From NCBI GenBank assembly GCA_017745295.1, contig JAGHZR010000004.1:1-63937 (forward strand): 63,937 nucleotides of DNA, in the 5' to 3' direction. The stretch comes from Novosphingobium sp. (lineage in GTDB: Bacteria; Pseudomonadota; Alphaproteobacteria; Sphingomonadales; Sphingomonadaceae). The number at the start of each line of letters is the position of its first letter. Position 1 is the stretch's first letter. The notes beneath the pieces are model-generated. The model made no database searches. It was not told the DNA's origin and was given only the letters and a program-made list of their open reading frames with translations. Positions 8,772 through 15,135 of the stretch are shown piece after piece. Both the position numbers and the translations under genes were made by a program.

Positions 8772-10181
8772 ATGGGCGCGTCTCCTCCCCCACCGCCCCG
8801 CAAGCCCCTGCCGGAGGGCTTCCTCGAAGACTTGCGCACCGCTTTCGGCGAGCGCGTGGCCACGGGCGAGGGCGTCCGCAGCCAGCACGGCCAGAGCGAG
8901 GCGCATTTCGAACCCGCGCTGCCGGACGCCGTGGTCTTCGCCCGCTCGACCGAGGATGTCGTCGCGCTGGTGCAGCTCTGCGTCGCGGCGGAAGTGCCGA
9001 TCGTGGCCTATGGCGCCGGGACCTCGATCGAGGGCAATGCCTTGCCGGTCTGCGGCGGCGTTACCGTCGATCTCAGCCAAATGGATGCGATCCTCGCCGT
9101 CAATTCCGAGGATTTCGATTGCACCGTCCAGGCCGGGGTGCGGCGCGAGCAGCTCAACGAGCACTTGCGCGATCAGGGCCTGTTCTTTCCGATCGACCCC
9201 GGCGCGAATGCCACGATCGGCGGCATGGCTGCGACCCGCGCCTCGGGCACCAATGCCGTGCGGTATGGCACGATGCGCGAGGCGATCCTGTCACTGCGGG
9301 TGGTGACGCCGGACGGACGGGATATCCGCACTTCGCGCCGGGCGCGCAAGTCGGCGGCGGGCTACGACCTCACGCGGCTGATGATCGGCAGCGAGGGGAC
9401 CCTGGGCATCATCACCGAAATCACCTTGCGCCTCCACGCCATTCCCGAGGCGATCTCCTCGGCGGTGTGCAGCTTCGAGACGCTGGAAGGGGCGGTCGAT
9501 ACCGTCGTCCAGTCGATCCAGCTCGGCGTGCCGCTGGCGCGCGTGGAAATCCTCGACGACATGCAGATGAAGGCCGTCAACCGCTGGTCGAAGCTCGACT
9601 ATCCGGAACTGACCACGCTCTTCTTCGAATTCCACGGATCGAGCCGCTATGTCGAGGAGCAGGTCGAGACCGTGCGCGAGATCGCCGATATGAACGGTGG
9701 CAGCGTTTTCCGCTGGTCGAACCTGCCCGAGGAGCGCTCGAAGCTCTGGAAGGCGCGGCACGAGGCCTATTATGCGGCGGTCAACTTGCGCCCCGGCGCG
9801 GTTGGCTGGGCTACCGATGTCTGCGTACCGATCAGCCGCCTAGCCGAATGCATCACCGAGACCAAGCGCGACCTTCAGGCTGCCAGCGTGCCCGGCACGA
9901 TCCTCGGCCATGTCGGAGACGGCAATTTCCATGTCGTCTTCTCGATGGACCCGAACGCGCCCGAGGAAATGGCGGAAGTCGAGGCGATCAATGCCCGGCT
10001 GGTCGAGCGGGCGCTGGCGATGGACGGCACCTGCACCGGCGAGCACGGCATCGGCCTCGGCAAGCAGGACTGGCTGCTCGCCGAACTGGGCGAGGCGGTG
10101 GAAATGATGCGCCTCATCAAGCGGGCGCTCGATCCGCGCGACTTGTTCAATCCGGGCAAGATCTTCGCGTTCTCGGCCTGA
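8772..10181 (+). CDS. FAD-linked oxidase, D-lactate/2-hydroxyacid dehydrogenase (GlcD/DLD type)
   Basis: Flavoenzyme of 469 residues, VAO/GlcD family. The FAD-binding PCMH domain covers about 38-215 (YGAGTSIEGNALP, PIDPGANATIGGMAATRASG, SEGTLGIITEITL), and the FAD-oxidase C domain about 216-467 (HVGDGNFHVVF, GTCTGEHGIGLGK). Such proteins oxidise D-lactate, glycolate or other 2-hydroxy acids and pass electrons to quinone or cytochrome c; there is no GlcE or GlcF partner here. It is translationally close to the receptor (4 bp) and followed, after two hairpins, by an MFS carrier. The substrate could be D-lactate or an aromatic 2-hydroxy acid. Family is clear; substrate is not. Confidence 0.9.
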   Translation: MGASPPPPPRKPLPEGFLEDLRTAFGERVATGEGVRSQHGQSEAHFEPALPDAVVFARSTEDVVALVQLCVAAEVPIVAYGAGTSIEGNALPVCGGVTVDLSQMDAILAVNSEDFDCTVQAGVRREQLNEHLRDQGLFFPIDPGANATIGGMAATRASGTNAVRYGTMREAILSLRVVTPDGRDIRTSRRARKSAAGYDLTRLMIGSEGTLGIITEITLRLHAIPEAISSAVCSFETLEGAVDTVVQSIQLGVPLARVEILDDMQMKAVNRWSKLDYPELTTLFFEFHGSSRYVEEQVETVREIADMNGGSVFRWSNLPEERSKLWKARHEAYYAAVNLRPGAVGWATDVCVPISRLAECITETKRDLQAASVPGTILGHVGDGNFHVVFSMDPNAPEEMAEVEAINARLVERALAMDGTCTGEHGIGLGKQDWLLAELGEAVEMMRLIKRALDPRDLFNPGKIFAFSA

Positions 10182-10196
10182 GAACGCAGACGGCAT

Positions 10197-10257
10197 GTTC
10201 CGCCGGGTGGGGCGGAACCGCCCGGTCGTCTCTGGTACCCCCCAAGACGACCGGGCG
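10197..10257 (+). other. Two abutting hairpins between the FAD oxidase and MFS genes
   Basis: Stem 1: GTTCCGCC (10197-10204) with GGCGGAAC (10211-10218). Stem 2 starts on the very next base: 13-bp perfect arms 10219-10231 and 10245-10257 (CGCCCGGTCGTCT and its complement). No T tract follows. They may be mRNA-stabilising or partial-termination structures that set lower expression of the carrier than of the oxidase. Confidence 0.6.
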
Positions 10258-10276
10258 TCATATCGGGACGCTACTC

Positions 10277-11590
10277 ATGACCAGCCTCACGCTCGAAGCT
10301 CCCCGCGCGACACGCGCGTTCCGTCATCGGCTGCTGCCGCTGCTGATCCTGGCGCTCGCCATGGCGGGCGGGTTCACGATGATGGGCTCGTTCAGCATGG
10401 TGCAGGAAGGGGCCAAGGCGGAAATGGGCCTCAGCGACTATGCACTCGGCCTCGTGCAGGGCGTGGCCGCCGCCGTGCCGCTGGTGGTCTTCTCGATCCC
10501 CATCGGCATTCTCGTCGACCGCAGGAACCGGGTGCGCCTGCTGCTTCTGCTTGGGCTGGTCTGGACTGCGGGAACGCTGTTGACCGCCTTTGCCCAGAAC
10601 CTGCCGGTGCTGTTCCTGGCGCGGATGATGGCGGGCATCGGCACGACCGGCGCGCTGACTTGCGCGCTCTCGCTGACCGCCGACCTCTGCGCGCCCGAGC
10701 AGCGGGGAAGGGCGATGCTGGTGGTGACGTTGGGCAAATGTCTCGGGCAGGCCGGGGCCTTCGCGCTGGCGGGCTGGCTGCTGGGGGCGCTGCTCCATGC
10801 GCCTGTCGTGCTGACGCAGGGGTTGGCGCCGTGGCGCGGCACGCACGTGTTGCTCGCCGCGATCAGCCTCTGCCTGATCCTGCCGCTGCTGGCTCTGCGC
10901 GAACCCGAGCGGCGGGAAGTGGAAGCGAGCATCCATGCGCCGTTCCGGGTCGTCGTCCACGAACTCTGGGCGCGGCGCGGCTTCCTGATCCCGTTGTTCG
11001 TCGGACAGGTCAGCGTGGTCATGGCCGATGCCGCCGCGAGCATCTGGGCCTCGCCGGTGCTGTCGCGCAGCTATGGTCTTGCACCGGAGGCTTTCGCCGG
11101 ATGGATGGGGGCGCTGATCTTCTCGGCGGGCGTGCTGGGGTCGATCCTCGGCGGGCTGGCGGCCGATCTCGGCCAGAAGAGCAGCCAAAGGACTGGGCGT
11201 CGGGGCGGCCTGCTGATCGGCGCGGTGCTCGCCGCGGCGGCGGGCGTGCCAGCGGCGCTGTTCCCGATCGCGCCGAGCGTGCCGCTCTTTGCGGCGGCGG
11301 TGGGCCTGCTGATGTTCTGTGGGACGATCACCGGCCTCGTGACCTCGGTAGCCCTGACGGTACTGATCCCCAATGAGCTGCGCGGCCTGTGCATCGGCGC
11401 CTTCATCGCACTCGCCGGACTGGTGGGTTTCGGCGTGGCGCCGTCGCTGGTCGCCTGGGCCAGCGACCTGCTCGGCGGCGAGGCGCATCTCGGACAGGGG
11501 TTGGCGATCGTCGGGACGGCGGTGGGCGTGGTTTCGGTCCTGGCTTTCCTCCAGGCCATGCGCCGCGCGCCGATGTCCGCGACCGCGTAA
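10277..11590 (+). CDS. Major facilitator superfamily transporter
   Basis: Inner-membrane secondary carrier of 437 residues with about 12 hydrophobic segments. The MFS motif A-like loop appears as IGILVDRRNRVRLL near residue 80, and there is a long central loop near 205-230. The ATG at 10277 was chosen because it precedes the first membrane segment; the frame is open far upstream only as a shadow of the oxidase gene. It lies downstream of the receptor and oxidase and probably moves the same compound across the inner membrane. A perfect inverted repeat begins at its stop codon. The substrate cannot be read from the sequence. Confidence 0.9.
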   Translation: MTSLTLEAPRATRAFRHRLLPLLILALAMAGGFTMMGSFSMVQEGAKAEMGLSDYALGLVQGVAAAVPLVVFSIPIGILVDRRNRVRLLLLLGLVWTAGTLLTAFAQNLPVLFLARMMAGIGTTGALTCALSLTADLCAPEQRGRAMLVVTLGKCLGQAGAFALAGWLLGALLHAPVVLTQGLAPWRGTHVLLAAISLCLILPLLALREPERREVEASIHAPFRVVVHELWARRGFLIPLFVGQVSVVMADAAASIWASPVLSRSYGLAPEAFAGWMGALIFSAGVLGSILGGLAADLGQKSSQRTGRRGGLLIGAVLAAAAGVPAALFPIAPSVPLFAAAVGLLMFCGTITGLVTSVALTVLIPNELRGLCIGAFIALAGLVGFGVAPSLVAWASDLLGGEAHLGQGLAIVGTAVGVVSVLAFLQAMRRAPMSATA

Positions 11591-11628
11591 CCTATCTGAT
11601 AGCTCTTGCGAAAGCTATCAGATAGGTT
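11589..11628. promoter_or_regulatory. Mirrored operator pair in front of the AraC-GntR operon
   Basis: Perfect inverted repeat, arms 11589-11604 and 11613-11628 (AACCTATCTGATAGCT and its complement), 8-nt spacer. Each arm is itself a near palindrome ACCTATCTGATAGCT, matching the pair at 6551-6583. It begins on the MFS stop codon and ends 26 bp before the AraC ATG, so it could be an operator, a terminator, or both. The shared half-site TCAGATAGGTTA occurs at 6556-6567 and 11618-11629. Confidence 0.65.
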
Positions 11629-11654
11629 ATTCTGTGCGCAGGAGAGGAGGGACC

Positions 11655-12464
11655 ATGACAGAACAATCCCCCATGACCGCGATCGAGGTATCGCCCGAAA
11701 TGATCAGCCTGGTCGGCGAGGGGCCTTTGCCCTCGTTCGATTCCCCGCCCGCATCGGTGGCTTTCGTGATGACCTTCGGATCAGTCGGCATCCCGGCGAC
11801 TTTGCGCTATCTCGCCGCGCCGGACCGAACGAGCCTCGACGAGGTGCTCGGGGCCGAGCGGCAGGAGCGTGTCATCCTGCTCGTTTCGGCCGAGGCTTGC
11901 GGGCGCATTCTCGGCGATGCGCCGCTCCCCGGCGACGGCGCGGTCCATCACCTCCCGACCGCCCTGCGGACCATCGCCCTGGCCATTCGCGACTGCGACT
12001 TGCCCGAGATGGCGCGTGTGCCCTATCGCCTCGCCAAAAGCATCGAACTGCTTTGCGAAATCCTGCGCGCGCAAGGGCAGGGCGATCTCGTGCCCGTCGG
12101 CCAGGATCGCGTGCCCTCCAGCACCGACACACGGCGGCTGCTCGCCGCACGCCGGATCATCGACGAGCGCTGGTCGGAAAAGCTGACGCTCGACATGATC
12201 GCGCGCGCTGCGGGCCTCAACCGGGCTAAGCTCACGCGCGGTTTTCGCGAACTGTTCGATTGCAGCGTGGCCGATGCCATCGCCGAACAGCGCCTGCGCG
12301 AGGCGGGGCAGATGCTGCTTTCGACAGACCTGCCGGTCTCGTCGATCGGTTACCGCTGCGGCTATCTCAACAATGCCAGCTTCACCCGCGCCTTTGCCCG
12401 CAAGTTCGGACAGGCGCCCACCCATTACCGCGCCCACTATCGCACGGGGAGACTGGCAGCGTGA
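11655..12464 (+). CDS. AraC-family transcriptional regulator
   Basis: DNA-binding regulator of 269 residues. The C-terminal AraC domain covers about residues 165-262: first helix-turn-helix LTLDMIARAAGLNRAKLTRG, second STDLPVSSIGYRCGYLNNAS, then FTRAFARKFGQAPTHYR. The N-terminal 150 residues are an effector or dimer domain that I do not recognise. The ATG at 11655 follows a very strong GGAGAGGAGGG. Its stop overlaps the GTG start of the GntR gene (GTGA), so the two proteins are translationally coupled. Likely controls the receptor-oxidase-carrier genes upstream. Confidence 0.92.
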   Translation: MTEQSPMTAIEVSPEMISLVGEGPLPSFDSPPASVAFVMTFGSVGIPATLRYLAAPDRTSLDEVLGAERQERVILLVSAEACGRILGDAPLPGDGAVHHLPTALRTIALAIRDCDLPEMARVPYRLAKSIELLCEILRAQGQGDLVPVGQDRVPSSTDTRRLLAARRIIDERWSEKLTLDMIARAAGLNRAKLTRGFRELFDCSVADAIAEQRLREAGQMLLSTDLPVSSIGYRCGYLNNASFTRAFARKFGQAPTHYRAHYRTGRLAA

Positions 12465-13183
12465 CGACGAGAGCGACGGAAGGGCGAGGCGGAGACGGGG
12501 GCTCGCTGGTCGAACAGGCGGTCCAGGCCGTGCGGGGCTACATCCGTTCGAGCGACCTGAAAGTGGGCGACACGCTTCCGGGCGAGGGCCAGTTCGCTGC
12601 CGACCTCGGGGTCAGCCGCGCGGTCATGCGCGAGGCTTTCGGTGCACTCGCGGCCTTGCGCCTGATCGATGTCGGCAATGGCCGTCGACCGCGCGTGGGC
12701 GCCATCGACGGCTCGGTGATCGGCACATCGCTCGACCACGCGGTCGCCACGTCGCAGATCAGCGTGGCCGAAGTCTGGGACGTGCGCCGCACCGTGGAAG
12801 TCCGTATCGCCGCGCTCGCTGCCGAGAAGCGCAGCGAGCTTCAGGCTGGGCAGATTCTGGCGCTCGCCGAATCCATGGCCAGGGCGGACGGCGACATGGC
12901 GCAGATCACCGCTTTCGATACCGCTTTCCATCAGATCATCGCCGCCGCCTCGGGCAATTTCCTGTTCAGTCAGATCGTGCGCTCGTTCGAGCCGCAGATG
13001 GAATTCGCCGTGCCCCGTGCCTGGGAGACCCGGCAGACCGATGAAGAGAAAGCGGCCATTCTCGCGCTCCATCGCCGTATCGCCCGGTCCATCGCCGATC
13101 GCGATCCGCAAGAGGCTGCCGCGGCCATGACCGCTCATTTCGACGCCTCGATCGGTGACCTGTTGCTGCACGCCGGGGGCTGA
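12461..13183 (+). CDS. GntR-family regulator, FCD (FadR) subfamily
   Basis: DNA-binding regulator of 240 residues. The winged helix is at about 15-85 (GDTLPGEGQFAADLGVSRAV, MREAFGALAALRLID), and the FCD ligand domain at about 95-235 with metal-site style residues (EVWDVRRTVEVRIAALA, FDTAFHQIIAAASGN, ALHRRIARSI). The GTG start overlaps the AraC stop as GTGA. It is the best candidate to bind the ACCT-N7-AGGT palindromes, since FadR-type dimers recognise short palindromes and commonly respond to carboxylic acids. Two different regulators encoded as a coupled pair is uncommon. The 358-bp gap that follows holds a riboswitch-like sequence. Confidence 0.92.
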   Translation: MTTRATEGRGGDGGSLVEQAVQAVRGYIRSSDLKVGDTLPGEGQFAADLGVSRAVMREAFGALAALRLIDVGNGRRPRVGAIDGSVIGTSLDHAVATSQISVAEVWDVRRTVEVRIAALAAEKRSELQAGQILALAESMARADGDMAQITAFDTAFHQIIAAASGNFLFSQIVRSFEPQMEFAVPRAWETRQTDEEKAAILALHRRIARSIADRDPQEAAAAMTAHFDASIGDLLLHAGG

Positions 13184-13280
13184 GGAGGAGCCGACCACAG
13201 AATTCGAGTTCTAATATTGCGACTTGAGAGCAAGAATTTATAACCCGCGCCCTGTCCGGTCGCATTGCACCCGGATGGAT

Positions 13281-13490
13281 CGCGTTGGTGCCTTGGGAGA
13301 GGCTTAAAAGGGAACGCGGTGAAGATAGGCCTATGGTCGCGCATGACGAACGGCAACGATGAGAAGTTGGGCGAGCCGGAACCTCCGCATCCGGGGACTG
13401 GAAATCGGCCGTTGAGCGGCTTGGAAGGGGCGGCTGAAAGCTGCCTCGTCCGCGCTGCCGCTGGATCAGGCCGACCTGCTGCATGTCTCC
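13281..13490 (+). promoter_or_regulatory. Diverged cobalamin riboswitch (candidate)
   Basis: Between the GntR gene and the sigma factor the conserved blocks of an adenosylcobalamin riboswitch occur in the right order. GGTGCC is at 13287-13292, TTAAAAGGGAACGCGGTG at 13304-13321 (family form AAAAGGGAAtnCGGTG), GGCAACGATGAGAAG at 13352-13366 (family CCGCAACTGTgAGCGG, changed), GACTGG at 13396-13401 and GGAAGG at 13423-13428 (family CACTGG...GGGAAGG), and ATCAGGCCGACCTGC at 13466-13480 (family GTCAGGAGACCTGC). The last block ends about 60 nt before the sigma-factor start. The usual CCCCCGCAACTGT core is altered, so ligand binding may differ. In bacteria this element lowers expression of B12 uptake genes when cobalamin is plentiful. 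Confidence 0.72.
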
Positions 13491-13540
13491 AAACTGTAAA
13501 CTCCACGTCCTAGGGCTCCCGGGGCTACCAGGAGTGCGCC

Positions 13541-14113
13541 TTGAGTTGGCTACGTGACGTCGATCGCTGGTTCCTGAACGAAGTGCTGCCGCACGCCGCC
13601 GCCTATCGGGCGCGCGCGGCGCATTTCTGCGGGCGGGACGAAGCGGACGACCTGGTTCAGGAAGCCTATGCCCGCGTCCTCGCCACGCCCGACCACAAGG
13701 CCATCGCGGCGCCGCGCGGCTTCGTCCTGGCGGTGGTCCGCAATCTTGCGCTCGAACGCCTGCGCCGGGCGAACGTGGTACGGATCGACTTCCTCGCCTC
13801 GATGGAGATGCTGGAAGTAGCCGATCCCGCTCCCGATGCTTTCGCGGTCTCGTCCGGGCGGTCCGAACTTCAGCTTTTGTTGTTCCTCATCAACGAGTTG
13901 CCTGCACAGTGCGGGCGCGTGGTGCATATGCGCAAGATCCAGCAGATGCCGCCTGCGCGCATCGCCGAAGAACTTTCCATATCGCTATCGACCGTGGAAA
14001 AGCATATCGCTAAGGGGCTTGCTCTCATCACGAAGGCGCGCCGCGAGCGCATTGCCCAAGCGGAGGAAGTTTGTCCCACGGTCCCGACACCCTTGCGCCT
14101 GCCGCTGACCTGA
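13541..14113 (+). CDS. FecI-like ECF sigma factor
   Basis: Extracytoplasmic-function sigma factor of 190 residues. Region 2 is at about 20-85 (DEADDLVQEAYARVLATPDH, PRGFVLAVVRNLALERLRRA), and region 4 at about 110-165 (LPAQCGRVVHMRKIQQMPPA, IAEELSISLSTVEKHIAKGL). VEKH is typical of FecI-like sigmas. TTG at 13541 is the likely start, with AGGAG 6 nt upstream. The next gene (FecR) overlaps its 3' end by 43 bp, so the pair is coupled. It should read the receptor signal and transcribe the receptor gene. The preceding riboswitch-like leader would add a second, metabolite-level control. Confidence 0.93.
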   Translation: MSWLRDVDRWFLNEVLPHAAAYRARAAHFCGRDEADDLVQEAYARVLATPDHKAIAAPRGFVLAVVRNLALERLRRANVVRIDFLASMEMLEVADPAPDAFAVSSGRSELQLLLFLINELPAQCGRVVHMRKIQQMPPARIAEELSISLSTVEKHIAKGLALITKARRERIAQAEEVCPTVPTPLRLPLT

Positions 14114-15039
14114 CCGAGATCGCGGCCGGGTGGCTGGCCGCGCTCGATGCCGGGACTGCGGACAGCGATGCGTTCGAGGCATGGCGCAGTGCGGACGTGC
14201 GCCATGCGATCGCCTTTGCCGAAGTGGCGCAGACCTGGCAGGACCTGAACGATCTCAGGCTCGTGCCTTGTAGTCCGGAGACGGCTGACCCGCTGCAGGC
14301 TTTCCCGCCGATCGAGGCGCATCGGCCGGATCGGCGGCGCGTCCTGCGCGCAGCGGTGGCGCTGGGTGCGGTAGTGGTGGCGGGCGGCGGCTTCGCCATC
14401 CGTGCCGCCGCGCGCAACAAGGCCGATACCGCCATCGGACAGCGCCGCACGGTTTCCGACAATCCGGCCTTCTCAGTCGATCTCAACACCGACAGCAGCA
14501 TCACCTGGAAGGACGGCGCACCCGTGCGGCTATGGCTGGAACGCGGCGAGATCGCGATCCGGCTGGGCCCGGCCCATCGATTGAGCCTGATGACGCCGGG
14601 AGGCACGTTCCACCTGGCCTCGGGGGTTTACAACGCCCGCCTGCGCGGTGCGAGTTGCGAACTGGCGGTGCTGCAGGGGCAGGGTACTCTGGGCGACGGT
14701 GGCCGCACCTTCGTTCCCGGCGAGGTCGCGCTGGCGACGGCGGGACAGGCCAGCCTGCGCCCCCGCGATGCCGATCTTGCTGCCGACCTCGGCCGCATCA
14801 CGGCATGGCAGCGCGACACGCTGGTGCTGGGCGGCGAGAGCCTCGACTACGCGCTTGCGGAAATGAACCGCTATCGGGCGCAGAAGATCGTCATCGGCGA
14901 CCCCGCCTTGTCGCGCCTGCGTATCGGGGGCACGTTCGCGACGACGGATGCGCGCGAATTCCTGGAGGCGCTCCGGACCTCGTTCGGGGTGAAGGCCACT
15001 GCCGGAGCCGACGGAAACATCGTCCTCACGCACGATTGA
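14071..15039 (+). CDS. FecR-like anti-sigma factor
   Basis: Inner-membrane sigma regulator of 322 residues. The N-terminal DUF4880 cytoplasmic domain covers about 8-55 (AAGWLAALDAG, SADVRHAIAFAEVAQTWQ). One membrane segment follows at about 90-112 (after DRRR; AAVALGAVVVAGGG), then the FecR periplasmic domain at about 120-215 and a DUF4974/STN-like C-terminus at about 245-320. The start is TTG at 14071, supported by CGGAGGAAG 1-2 helical turns upstream; it lies inside the sigma gene in another frame. It should pass the loaded-receptor signal from the STN domain of the next gene to the sigma factor. Confidence 0.93.
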   Translation: MSHGPDTLAPAADLTEIAAGWLAALDAGTADSDAFEAWRSADVRHAIAFAEVAQTWQDLNDLRLVPCSPETADPLQAFPPIEAHRPDRRRVLRAAVALGAVVVAGGGFAIRAAARNKADTAIGQRRTVSDNPAFSVDLNTDSSITWKDGAPVRLWLERGEIAIRLGPAHRLSLMTPGGTFHLASGVYNARLRGASCELAVLQGQGTLGDGGRTFVPGEVALATAGQASLRPRDADLAADLGRITAWQRDTLVLGGESLDYALAEMNRYRAQKIVIGDPALSRLRIGGTFATTDAREFLEALRTSFGVKATAGADGNIVLTHD

Positions 15040-15135
15040 TCGAAGCGCGCCTCCGAAAAAAATTTTCGCGGCGATAGCGGTTTTCCTTCGCTGATCCATC
15101 CTTGCCCCGACATTCGCATCCAGCAGGGATCATCC

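Noticed and set aside
7106..8863. 585-codon minus-strand frame
   Set aside because: Antisense of the first TonB receptor.
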